A stretch of 64,000 nucleotides of DNA from Elioraea sp051860475 (GTDB taxonomy: Bacteria; Pseudomonadota; Alphaproteobacteria; Acetobacterales; Acetobacteraceae), in contig NZ_JBHYDW010000005.1 of the NCBI RefSeq assembly GCF_051860475.1, forward strand, positions 1 through 64,000, written 5' to 3'. The position numbers and the translations under genes are program-made. This document shows positions 15,613 through 23,441 of this stretch, piece after piece. The stretch's first letter is position 1, and each line of letters opens with the position of its first letter. The notes beneath the pieces were generated by a model that was given only the letters and a program-made list of their open reading frames with translations, was not told the origin of the DNA and searched no databases.

Positions 15613-17001
15613 ATGACCCAGGATCTCCCCGTTGCCGTGATCGGCGCCGGCCCTGTCGGCCTCGCCGCCGCCGCCCGTCTGGTCGAACGCGGCCTGACGC
15701 CGCTCGTGGTCGAGCGCGGGGCCTCCGTGGGCGCCGCGCTGCGCGCTTGGGGCCATGTGCGACTGTTCTCGCCCTGGCGCTACACGATCGACGAGGCGGT
15801 GCGCGCCCTGCTGGCGCCGACGGGCTGGATCGAGCCTGATCCGGACGCGTTCCCCACCGGCGCCGAGATCGTGCGTGACTACCTCGTCCCGCTCGCTCGC
15901 CATCCCGCACTCGCGCCGCACCTGCTCCTCGGCGCCGAGGTCACGGCGATCACCCGCGATGGCCTGGACAAGACGCGTTCCGCCGATCGCGCGGCGCGCC
16001 CCTTCCTCGTCCGCTGGCGCGACGCTCGCGGTGGCGAACACACGAGGCGCGTGCGCGCGGTGATCGACGCCTCCGGCACGTGGTTCCAGCCCAACCCGAT
16101 GGGGGTGGACGGCCAGCCGGTGCCGGGCGAGGCGGTGGTGCACGCCCGCATCGCCTACGGCATCCCCGACGTGCTCGGCGCCGAACGCGACCACTATGCC
16201 GGGGCGCGTGTGCTGCTGGTCGGGGGCGGCCACTCCGCGATCAACGCGGCACTCGACCTGCTGCGGCTGCGCGAGCAGGCACCCGGCACCGAACTGATCT
16301 GGGCGCTCCGCCGCCGCGCCCTCGACCGGCTCGTCGGCGGGGGCGCGAACGACCAGCTCCCGGCGCGCGGCGCACTCGGCCTCGCCGCCCAGCGCGCGAT
16401 CGCCGAGGGCGCGCTGACCCTGCTCGCGCCCTTCTCCGCGGCGGCGATCGCGCGGCGCGGCGACGCCGTGGAGGTGGACGGCACCCACGACGGACGCCCG
16501 GTCACGCTGACGGCGGACCGGATCATCGTCGCGACCGGGTTCCGGCCCGATCTCACCCCGTTGCGCGAGCTGCGCGTCGCCCTCGATCCCGCGCTCGAGG
16601 CGCCGCCCGCGCTGGCACCGCTGATCGACCCGAACCTGCATTCCTGCGGCACCGTACCGCCGCACGGCGCGGCCGAGCTTGCCCACCCTGAGCCCGGGTT
16701 CTGGATCGTCGGCGCCAAGTCCTATGGCCGTGCGCCGACCTTCCTGATGATCACCGGCTACGAGCAGGTCCGCTCGGTGGTGGCCGCGATCGCCGGCGAC
16801 CATGCAGCCGCGCGTGACGTGCGGCTGGTGCTGCCCGAGACGGGTGTCTGCGGCGTCCGCGATGCCGGCGCCACTCCTGCGGGCTGCTGCGGTGGCCCAG
16901 CACCTGTCGGGGCCGAGGCGTGCTGCGTCGCCGATCTGGAGGCCAAGCGCCAGGGCGAAGCGGGCTGCGGCTGCGGGGCGTCGGCGTCGCTGGCCGCTTG
17001 A
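15613..17001 (+). CDS. FAD/NAD(P)-binding oxidoreductase with Cys-rich C-terminal tail
   Basis: A 462-residue flavoprotein monooxygenase/reductase-like protein with two Rossmann motifs: VIGAGPVGLAAA (residues 10-20) for FAD, and LLVGGGHSAINAA (about 203-215) for NAD(P)H. It also has the ATGFRPD segment near residue 310. The last ~50 residues contain seven cysteines, in GVCG, GCC, ACC and GCGC, far from the catalytic core. Such tails occur in thiol- or metalloid-related flavoproteins, so a role in arsenic or other soft-metal handling is plausible but unproven. ATG 15613 is preferred because the FAD motif follows directly. Confidence 0.82.
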   Translation: MTQDLPVAVIGAGPVGLAAAARLVERGLTPLVVERGASVGAALRAWGHVRLFSPWRYTIDEAVRALLAPTGWIEPDPDAFPTGAEIVRDYLVPLARHPALAPHLLLGAEVTAITRDGLDKTRSADRAARPFLVRWRDARGGEHTRRVRAVIDASGTWFQPNPMGVDGQPVPGEAVVHARIAYGIPDVLGAERDHYAGARVLLVGGGHSAINAALDLLRLREQAPGTELIWALRRRALDRLVGGGANDQLPARGALGLAAQRAIAEGALTLLAPFSAAAIARRGDAVEVDGTHDGRPVTLTADRIIVATGFRPDLTPLRELRVALDPALEAPPALAPLIDPNLHSCGTVPPHGAAELAHPEPGFWIVGAKSYGRAPTFLMITGYEQVRSVVAAIAGDHAAARDVRLVLPETGVCGVRDAGATPAGCCGGPAPVGAEACCVADLEAKRQGEAGCGCGASASLAA

Positions 17002-17004
17002 CCT

Positions 17005-17047
17005 CATACCAGCCCCCCGGAGGTTTGACCGTCGGCGGGCTGGTATG
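17005..17047. repeat. 11-bp perfect inverted repeat after the flavoprotein gene
   Basis: CATACCAGCCC at 17005-17015 pairs with GGGCTGGTATG at 17037-17047 across a 21-nt loop. There is no T-run. It may help end transcription of the flavoprotein mRNA. Confidence 0.45.
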
Positions 17048-17053
17048 GGGTTG

Positions 17054-17089
17054 GTTTCGCGCGCGGCCGCCCCACCAGCCCCGCGCGCG
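17054..17089 (+). repeat. dispersed GC-rich hairpin repeat, copy 2
   Basis: Second copy of the element at 14541-14577. Its outer GCGCGCGG and CCGCGCGC can pair to form a hairpin. It lies in the gap between the convergent flavoprotein and tetR genes. Confidence 0.5.
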
Positions 17090-17099
17090 ATACCCTCCG

Positions 17100-17120
17100 C
17101 ACAAAGGTCAAGCCTTTGTG
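17100..17120. terminator. short symmetric hairpin between convergent genes
   Basis: CACAAAGG-TCAAG-CCTTTGTG forms a perfect 8-bp stem with a 5-nt loop. It lies 10 bp beyond the tetR stop. The arms are A/T-rich enough to supply a weak U-stretch in either direction, so a bidirectional terminator is likely. Confidence 0.5.
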
Positions 17121-17129
17121 CTCCGCGTC

Positions 17130-17783
17130 TCAGGGCGCCGAGAAGCCACGGCTGAGCGCGTCCGCCATGGTGCCGATCAGCGTCTCGCGCGGGCTCCAGG
17201 GGAAGTCGGGCTTGGTGATCAGCAGCGAGACGAGGCCGTGGCCTGCCGCCCAGATCGCCTCGGCGACCGCCTGCGGCTCGGCCGGCCGGAACACGCCGAG
17301 CGCGATCAGCCGGGCCACCTCCTGTTGCAGCGCGCCGAAGGTCGCCTGGCCGGACGGCGCCACCGGCACGCCCGGCTCGCCGGGCCGGTGACCCGCCACA
17401 CCCGTGATCGGTGTCATGAAGATCACGCGGTACTCGTCCGGGTGACTGAGTCCCCAGTCGAGATAGGCGGTCATCACCCCGTGCAGCCGCGCGCGCGGAT
17501 CGGGATCGCCCTCGGCGCGGGCGAGTGCGGCGCGGAACGCGCCGAGCAGGCCGTGGAACAGCTCATCGGCGACGGCGGCCATCAGCGACAGCCGGTCGGG
17601 GAAGTAGAGATAGAGCGCGGCCGCGGAGACGCCGGCGAGGCGGGCGACCCGGCGCATGGTCAGCGCCTCGAAGCCCTGGCGCAGCACGATCCGCTTCGCC
17701 GCCGCGACCACCTGGCGGCGGCGGTCCTCGGCACTGCGCCGGCGCCGCTTCGCCGGCCGTCTCGGTGCTGCCTTCCCCGGCAT
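17130..17783 (-). CDS. TetR/AcrR-family repressor
   Basis: A 217-residue repressor. A basic N-terminus leads into the helix-turn-helix (ALTMRRVARLAGVSAAALYLYFPDRLSL, residues about 40-68), and a ligand-binding domain of the WHG type follows (AIWAAGHGLVSLL). The gene is divergent from a three-gene exporter operon. Three matching palindromes lie in the 105-bp gap, so it most likely represses both itself and the exporter, with the exported compound as inducer. Confidence 0.92.
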   Translation of the reverse strand: MPGKAAPRRPAKRRRRSAEDRRRQVVAAAKRIVLRQGFEALTMRRVARLAGVSAAALYLYFPDRLSLMAAVADELFHGLLGAFRAALARAEGDPDPRARLHGVMTAYLDWGLSHPDEYRVIFMTPITGVAGHRPGEPGVPVAPSGQATFGALQQEVARLIALGVFRPAEPQAVAEAIWAAGHGLVSLLITKPDFPWSPRETLIGTMADALSRGFSAP

Positions 17784-17798
17784 CGCGACTCCGTGACC

Positions 17799-17876
17799 TG
17801 AACGATGTTCACTTTAACGGTTGCGCGGTTGCGCGCAAGCCCATACATGAACACCGTTCATATGAACGATGTTCAT
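17799..17876. promoter_or_regulatory. triple TetR-type operator in the tetR/exporter intergenic region
   Basis: Three palindromes share one half-site: TGAAC-GAT-GTTCA at 17799-17811, ATGAAC-ACC-GTTCAT at 17847-17861 and ATGAAC-GAT-GTTCAT at 17862-17876. The last two are directly adjacent and stop 13 bp before the exporter ATG. The first is 15 bp from the tetR start. The arrangement allows separate control of the two promoters. Confidence 0.8.
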
Positions 17877-17888
17877 GGTGAGGTCACG

Positions 17889-19028
17889 ATGATCCGCATC
17901 GCACTGCGCATGCTGACGGGCGACACGGCCAAGTATGTCGGGCTGGTGTCCGGCGTCGCCTTCGCGGTGATGCTGATGGCGCAGCAGGCCTCGATCTTCG
18001 TCGGTCTGATGCTGCGCACGGCGGCACAGGTGATCGACGTGGTGGACGCGGATCTGTGGGTGATGGACCCGCGCGTGATCTATGTCGAGGAGATCGAGCC
18101 GCTGCCGGAGACCGAGCTCTGGCGCGTGCGCGGCGTGGCCGGTGTCGATTGGGCCACACCGTTCTTCAAGGGGCTGACGGTCGCGCGCGCGCCCGACGGG
18201 CGGCTCCAGCAGGTGTTCGTGCTCGGTGTGGACGATGCGAGCCTCGCCGGCGGCCCGCCGGTGATGCTGCAGGGCTCGGTCGAGGACCTCCGCCGGCCGG
18301 GCGCCATCGTGCTCGACCGGGTCGGTGCGCTCTTCATCTGGCCCGGCGAGCAGCCGATGCCGGGCAAGGTGCTGGAGATGGCCGACCGGCGCGCGACGGT
18401 GGTGGGTATTGCCGAAGCGTCCGCCCCGTTCACCACCTTCCCCGTCGTCTACACGCGCTACTCCGAGGCGCTCCGCTTCGCGCCGCCGCCAAGAAAGCCG
18501 CTCTCCTACATCCTGGTGCGCGCGCGGGCGGGCGAGGATCTCGGCACGCTTGCGCAACGCATCGAGGCCGAGACGGGCCTCGTCGCGCTGCGCTGGCAGG
18601 ACTTCGCCTGGCGCACCATCCGCTACTACCTCACGCGCACCGGCATCCCGGTGAACTTCGGCATCACGGTGGCCCTCGGCTTCATCGTCGGCGCCGCCGT
18701 GGTCGGCCAGACCTTCATGATCTTCGTGCTCGAGAACCTGCGCCAGTTCGGCGCGCTCAAGGCGATGGGCGTCTCGAACGGCACGCTCCTGCGGATGGTG
18801 CTGGCCCAGGCTTTCGCCGTCGCCGCGGTCGGCTACGGCATCGGCATCGGGCTTGCCGCCGTGTTCTTCGAGGTGACCGGGCGCTTCAACGTCGACCTGC
18901 GCGGCTTCTTCCTGCCGTGGTGGGTCGCCGCGATCGTCGCCGGTGCGGTGGTGCTGATCATCCTCGTCTCGTCGGTGTTCTCGATCCGCAAGGCGCTCAC
19001 CCTCGATCCCGCGGTGGTGTTCAAGTGA
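17889..19028 (+). CDS. FtsX-like permease of a DevC-type ABC exporter
   Basis: Inner-membrane subunit of 379 residues with a MacB/DevC layout: one N-terminal membrane helix (about residues 15-35), a large periplasmic domain (about 45-255), and three C-terminal helices beginning VNFGITVALGFIVGAAVVGQ. The motif FGALKAMGVSNGTLLRMVL in the cytoplasmic loop is typical of FtsX permeases. The ATG at 17889 is preceded by GAGG with 5-nt spacing. The longer open frame from 17805 runs through the operators. Its stop codon overlaps the ATPase start. Confidence 0.9.
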   Translation: MIRIALRMLTGDTAKYVGLVSGVAFAVMLMAQQASIFVGLMLRTAAQVIDVVDADLWVMDPRVIYVEEIEPLPETELWRVRGVAGVDWATPFFKGLTVARAPDGRLQQVFVLGVDDASLAGGPPVMLQGSVEDLRRPGAIVLDRVGALFIWPGEQPMPGKVLEMADRRATVVGIAEASAPFTTFPVVYTRYSEALRFAPPPRKPLSYILVRARAGEDLGTLAQRIEAETGLVALRWQDFAWRTIRYYLTRTGIPVNFGITVALGFIVGAAVVGQTFMIFVLENLRQFGALKAMGVSNGTLLRMVLAQAFAVAAVGYGIGIGLAAVFFEVTGRFNVDLRGFFLPWWVAAIVAGAVVLIILVSSVFSIRKALTLDPAVVFK

Positions 19029-19744
19029 GCGAAGCGGTCGTCACAGCGCGCGGCGTCTCCAAGGACTTCCCGTCGGGAGACGGCACGATCCGCGTGCTGC
19101 ACGGCATCGACCTCGCGGTGCGCTCGGGCGAGATGCTGCTGCTGGTCGGGCCGTCCGGCTGCGGCAAGACCACGCTGATCTCGATCCTCGCTGGCATCCT
19201 CTCGGCGACCGAGGGCGCGATCGACGTGCTCGGCCAGGACGTGCGGCACCTGAAACCATCGGCCGCGGCGAAGTTCCGCCGCGAAACGGTCGGCTTCATC
19301 TTCCAGCAGTACAACCTGCTGCCGAGCCTGACCGCGGCCGAGAACGCCGCGATCCCGTTGGTGGTGCGCGGCGAGCGGCTCGATCGCGCGACGCGGAAGG
19401 CGCGGGTCGTGCTGGAGGGGCTCGGCATGGGTGCGCATGCCGACAAGCCGCCGAAGCAGCTCTCGGGCGGGCAGATGCAGCGCGTCGCGATCGCGCGCGC
19501 GCTGGTGCACGAGCCGCCCTTCATCGTCTGTGACGAGCCGACCGCGGCGCTGGATGCCGCCTCGGGCCATGAGGCGATGCGGCAGCTGCGCGAGACCGCC
19601 GTGCGGCCCGGCCGCGCGGTGGTGGTCGTGACGCATGATCCGCGCGTGTACGGCTTCGCCGACCGCATCGCGCGGATGGAGGACGGGCGGATCGTCGAAC
19701 TCGCCGAGGACGCGGACGCGATCCGCCGCATGACGGAGCATTGA
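19025..19744 (+). CDS. ABC exporter ATP-binding protein (DevA/LolD-like)
   Basis: Energises the exporter. The 239-residue ATPase has Walker A GPSGCGKTT (about residue 42), a Q-loop in FIFQQYNLLPSLTAAEN, signature LSGGQMQR, Walker B FIVCDEPTAALD and the switch His in VVTHD. It starts with GTG overlapping the permease stop codon (GTGA) and ends 3 bp before the membrane-fusion gene, so all three subunits are made from one mRNA. Confidence 0.95.
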   Translation: MSEAVVTARGVSKDFPSGDGTIRVLHGIDLAVRSGEMLLLVGPSGCGKTTLISILAGILSATEGAIDVLGQDVRHLKPSAAAKFRRETVGFIFQQYNLLPSLTAAENAAIPLVVRGERLDRATRKARVVLEGLGMGAHADKPPKQLSGGQMQRVAIARALVHEPPFIVCDEPTAALDAASGHEAMRQLRETAVRPGRAVVVVTHDPRVYGFADRIARMEDGRIVELAEDADAIRRMTEH

Positions 19745-19747
19745 GCG

Positions 19748-20758
19748 ATGGCCCGACGCAGCCCGTTCCGCTTCACCCTGCCGCTGCTCGCGCTCGCGGG
19801 TATGGTGTTCGCCGCCTGGTCGATCGCCTCGCAGCCCGGCACGCCGCCGCGCGCCGAGCCGCCCTCTGCGCCGCCGCGCAACCCGTTCCCCACGGCAGTG
19901 GCGGGGCTCGGCGAGGTCGAGCCCGTCTCGGAAACGATCGCGATCGGCACCGATCTCGCGGGCCTGATCGCTGCGGTGCACGTCCGCCCGGGCGAGCGGG
20001 TCGCCGCGGGTGCGCCACTCCTCTCGCTCGACGATCGACGCCTGCGCGCTGTCGTGGCCGAAGCCGAGGCCGCACTGATCGCCGCGCGCGCGAGCCGTGA
20101 CGAGGCCGAGGCCAGCCTGGTCAGCGCCGAAGCCGAGCGTCGCCGGGCTCGGCTCGACGCCGAGCGCTACCGGACCCTCTCGCGTGGCGAGGTCGCGGCC
20201 AGCCGCCAACGCGTCGAGTCCGCGGATGCGGACGCGCGCAAGGCCGAGGCGACCGTCGCGCTCGCCCGTGCGCGCATCGCCGCCGCCGAGGCCGCCGCGC
20301 AGCAGGCGGACGCGGCGCTGACCCGCGCCCGCGTCGACCTCGACAAGACCGTCCTGCGCGCCCCCATCGCCGGCACGGTGTTGCGCCTCAACGCCCGGCC
20401 GGGCGAGTACGCGCAGCCGGGTGCGGCGGAGTCGCTGATCGTGTTCGGTGACGTCTCGGTGCTGCATGTGCGCGTGCAGGTGGACGAGACGGATGCGCCC
20501 CGCCTGCGCGCCTCGGGCAGCGCGGTCGCGTTCCTGCGCGGTGACGGCACGCAATCGGCCGAGCTTGCCTTCGTGCGGATCGAGCCGCTCGCTCGCCCCA
20601 AGCGGTTCCTCTCCAACGCACCGGGCGAGCGGGTGGACACGCGCGTGGTCGAGGCGATCTACCGTCTTGTGCCGGACGCGCTGCCGGTGCAGGTCGGTCA
20701 GATGCTCGACGTATTCGTCGAGGCCGCACCACGCGCGGCGGCAGTGGCCGCGCGGTAG
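19748..20758 (+). CDS. HlyD/DevB-type membrane fusion protein
   Basis: Periplasmic adaptor of 336 residues anchored by one N-terminal helix (FTLPLLALAGMVFAAWSIA). It has a lipoyl/barrel-sandwich half-motif (IAAVHVRPGERVAAGAPLLSLDD), a long alpha-helical hairpin rich in Ala/Glu/Arg (about residues 95-200), the second half-motif (TVLRAPIAGTVLRLNARPGEY) and a beta domain. The conserved QVGQMLDVFV segment closes the protein. No outer-membrane TolC-type gene is nearby, so it must use one encoded elsewhere. Its stop lies 1 bp from the 3' end of the convergent ABC ATPase gene. Confidence 0.93.
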   Translation: MARRSPFRFTLPLLALAGMVFAAWSIASQPGTPPRAEPPSAPPRNPFPTAVAGLGEVEPVSETIAIGTDLAGLIAAVHVRPGERVAAGAPLLSLDDRRLRAVVAEAEAALIAARASRDEAEASLVSAEAERRRARLDAERYRTLSRGEVAASRQRVESADADARKAEATVALARARIAAAEAAAQQADAALTRARVDLDKTVLRAPIAGTVLRLNARPGEYAQPGAAESLIVFGDVSVLHVRVQVDETDAPRLRASGSAVAFLRGDGTQSAELAFVRIEPLARPKRFLSNAPGERVDTRVVEAIYRLVPDALPVQVGQMLDVFVEAAPRAAAVAAR

Positions 20759-20759
20759 C

Positions 20760-21533
20760 TCAGCCGAGACCGAGCAACGCGTAGATCCGCCGTGCGTACT
20801 CGCCGAACTCTTGCGTCGTCTTCATCGCGAGCGTGCGGGGCCGGGGCAGCGTCACCGCAATGTCGTCGGCCATGCGCGCGGGCCCCGCGGTCAGCACCAC
20901 CACCCGGTCGCCGAGGAACACCGCCTCGGCAATGCCGTGGGTGACGAACAGGATCGTTGCCCCCGTCTCGGCGCGGATGCGCAGCAGTTCGAGGTTCATC
21001 CGCTCGCGCGTCAGCGCATCGAGCGCGCCGAACGGCTCGTCCATCAGCAGCAGCTTCGGTCCGTGGATCAGCGCACGCGCGATCGCCGCGCGCTGCTGCA
21101 TCCCGCCCGACAGCTCGGCCGGGTACTTGTCCTCGGTGCCCGCCAGCCCGACCAGCGAGAGGAGCGCGCACGCACGCTCGCGCGCGGCGCGCGCCGGCAG
21201 GCCGAGGATCTCGGCCGGCAGCAGCACGTTGCCCAGCACCGTGCGCCACTTCAGCAGCAGCGCCTGCTGGAACACCATGCCGATGTCGCGGGCGGGATCG
21301 AACGCGGTTCCGGGCGCGCCGATCGTCACCTCGCCGCCGTCGTGCCCATGCAGCCCGGCGACGATCTTGAGCAGCGTGGTCTTGCCGCAACCGGAAGGGC
21401 CCACCAGCGAGACGAGCTCGCCCGCGTGCACGTCGAAGCTTGCCTCCGACACCGCGAGATGCTCCACCCCGCCGGCGCGGTAGATCTTGCGCACGTCGCG
21501 CAGCCGGATCAGCGGCGGCCCGGTCTCCCCCAT
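20760..21533 (-). CDS. NitT/TauT-family ABC importer ATP-binding protein
   Basis: A 257-residue ATPase of an SsuB/TauB/ThiZ-like importer: Walker A GPSGCGKTT, Q-loop MVFQQALLLKWRTVLGN, signature LSGGMQQR, Walker B LLLMDEPFGALD and switch FVTHGIAEAVFLGDRV. The start at ATG 21533 (MGETGPPLIRLRDV) fits the family. ATG 21575 is possible. It is transcribed divergently from the matching permease and binding-protein genes, which is unusual but common enough for this transporter group. Substrate not evident. Confidence 0.93.
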   Translation of the reverse strand: MGETGPPLIRLRDVRKIYRAGGVEHLAVSEASFDVHAGELVSLVGPSGCGKTTLLKIVAGLHGHDGGEVTIGAPGTAFDPARDIGMVFQQALLLKWRTVLGNVLLPAEILGLPARAARERACALLSLVGLAGTEDKYPAELSGGMQQRAAIARALIHGPKLLLMDEPFGALDALTRERMNLELLRIRAETGATILFVTHGIAEAVFLGDRVVVLTAGPARMADDIAVTLPRPRTLAMKTTQEFGEYARRIYALLGLG

Positions 21534-21628
21534 GGCGGCAGTCTCGCGGGCGGGCGCGTCGCCGACAAGCCGCATTGCCCGCCGACCGCCTGCGCGCTAG
21601 CGTCACGCGACCGAAAGGGAGAGGAGCC

Positions 21629-22408
21629 TTGCTCGCGCAGGTGTGGCGGATCGCGTCGTGGTACCTGCCGAGCGCGCTGGCGCTGACCGCGCTGTTCCTG
21701 GCCTGGCATTTCGGCGTCGTGCTCTCGGGGGTGAAGGTGTTCATCCTGCCGGGTCCGCTCGATGCGCTCGCCGCACTCGCCGATGCGCGCTACCAATGGG
21801 GCACCAACCTGGAGGCGACGCTGCTCGCGGTGGCGGGCTCGTTCGTCGCCTCGGCCGTGCTCGGCGTCCTGCTCGCGGTGGTCGTCGTCTGGCACCCGGT
21901 GCTGGAGCGCACCGTGCTGCCGCTGCTGGTGCTGTTCAACACCCTGCCGAAGATCGCGCTCGCGCCGGTGTTCCTGCTCTGGCTCGGCTACGGAATCGTG
22001 CCGAACATCGTGATCGGCGTGACGGTCGCGTTCTTCCCGGTCGTGATCAGCACTGCGGCCGGGCTGAAGGCAGTGGAGCCCGATCTGCTCGACCTGGTGC
22101 GGGTGATGCGCGCGGGCAAGCTGACCGTGCTCCGGCGCATCCGCTTCCCCTCGGCGCTGCCCTACATCTTCGCGGGCCTCAAGATGAACGCCTCGATGTC
22201 GGTGGTGGGCGCGATCGTCGGCGAGTTCGTCGCCTCGGAGCGCGGGCTCGGCGCGGTGATCCTCGCCGCGGGCGTCACGCTCGACACCGCGGGCATCTTC
22301 GCCTCGCTGATCCTGATCTCGGTGGTGGGGCTCGGCGCCTATGCGCTGGTGGTCGTGGCCGAACGGCTCGCGATGCCCTGGGAGCACCGCCGCCCGGCCA
22401 CAGCCTGA
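21629..22408 (+). CDS. NitT/TauT-family ABC importer permease
   Basis: Membrane subunit of about 259 residues with six predicted helices. The EAA-type cytoplasmic loop (VMRAGKLTVLRRIRFPSALPYIFAGLKMN) contacts the ATPase. PKIALAPVFLLWLGYG is typical of the SsuC/TauC group. No ATG lies at a suitable place. TTG 21629, just after GGAGAGGAG, is the best start and GTG 21641 is the alternative. It is followed 19 bp later by the binding-protein gene. Confidence 0.9.
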   Translation: MLAQVWRIASWYLPSALALTALFLAWHFGVVLSGVKVFILPGPLDALAALADARYQWGTNLEATLLAVAGSFVASAVLGVLLAVVVVWHPVLERTVLPLLVLFNTLPKIALAPVFLLWLGYGIVPNIVIGVTVAFFPVVISTAAGLKAVEPDLLDLVRVMRAGKLTVLRRIRFPSALPYIFAGLKMNASMSVVGAIVGEFVASERGLGAVILAAGVTLDTAGIFASLILISVVGLGAYALVVVAERLAMPWEHRRPATA

Positions 22409-22427
22409 ACACGGGAAAGGAAACGCC

Positions 22428-23438
22428 ATGACCACACGCCGTACCCTGATCCGCGCAACAGCACTCGGCGCGCTCGCCGCCCCGGTCGTCGGCCGGGCGG
22501 GCTTCGCGCAGCCACGCAAGGTGACGCTGCAGCTCAACTGGTTCCCCTCGGGCGATCACAGCGCCCTGTTCCTCGCCAGGTCGCGCGGCTGGTACGCCGA
22601 GGCCGGGATCGACCTCGCCATCCAGCGCGGCCAGGGCTCGGCCGACACGGTGCAGCGGGTCGAGATCGGCCAGGCGGAGTTCGGCCAGGCCGACACACCG
22701 ACCATCATCACCGGCGTGGGCCGCGGCGCCTCGCTCCAGGTGATCGGAATCGTGCTCGACAAGGCCGGCAACAACGCGTTCTTCCGCAAGGACAGCGGCA
22801 TCGCGAAACCTGCCGATCTCGCCGGCAAGAAGGTCGCGCTGCCGCCGGGCGATTCCCACCGCGTGCTCTGGCCGGCCTTCGCGCGCGCCAACGGGCTGAA
22901 CCCGGAGGCGATCACCATGGTGAACGTGCGCCCGGAGGGAAAGCAGGCCGCGGTCGCAACCGGCCAGACCGAGGTCAGCTTCGATCAGTACACGGGCTAC
23001 CCGCTGTGGGAGAAGACGCTCGGCAAGGGCAATGTCGGCAACCTGCTCTGGGCCGACTACGGGCTGCAGCTCTACGGCTTCGCCTACTTCGCCAAGCCGG
23101 AGTTCCTGGCCGCGAATGGCGCGCTCGCACGCGGGTTCCTGGCTGCCACCTATCGCGGTTGGGCGGCCGCGCAGGCCGATCCGCGCGCGGCGGTCGAGGC
23201 GCTCGCCAATGACGTCGGCGCGGGGATCGACCGGACCGCATTGCTCGAGGCGATGCCGTATGTGATGGACCTTGCGATCACCGAACGCGCGCGCGCGAAC
23301 GGCATCGGCTGGATCGACGAGGCGCTGATGGCGAAGACGATCGAGATCACCCTGACGGCGCAGACGCTGCCGAACACGCCGACCGCAGCGGCGATCGGCA
23401 CGAACGCCTTCAACCCCAAGGTGATGCCGGCAGCCTAG
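22428..23438 (+). CDS. NMT1/ThiY-like ABC transporter substrate-binding protein
   Basis: Periplasmic binding protein of 336 residues with a TAT-like signal peptide (TRRTLIRATALGALAAPVVGRAGFA). Family segments are LQLNWFPSGDHSALFLARSRGWY and GIDLAIQRGQGSADTVQRVEIGQAEFG. The ligand class (thiamine precursors, riboflavin, sulfonates or others) cannot be settled from sequence. A good ribosome site, AAAGGAAA, precedes ATG 22428. With the permease and the divergent ATPase it makes a complete importer. Confidence 0.9.
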   Translation: MTTRRTLIRATALGALAAPVVGRAGFAQPRKVTLQLNWFPSGDHSALFLARSRGWYAEAGIDLAIQRGQGSADTVQRVEIGQAEFGQADTPTIITGVGRGASLQVIGIVLDKAGNNAFFRKDSGIAKPADLAGKKVALPPGDSHRVLWPAFARANGLNPEAITMVNVRPEGKQAAVATGQTEVSFDQYTGYPLWEKTLGKGNVGNLLWADYGLQLYGFAYFAKPEFLAANGALARGFLAATYRGWAAAQADPRAAVEALANDVGAGIDRTALLEAMPYVMDLAITERARANGIGWIDEALMAKTIEITLTAQTLPNTPTAAAIGTNAFNPKVMPAA

Positions 23439-23441
23439 CGG

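Noticed and set aside
17805..17888. Upstream start for the FtsX-like permease
   Set aside because: The added 28 codons pass through the operator palindromes, while ATG 17889 has a GAGG site at good spacing and begins the membrane protein naturally.
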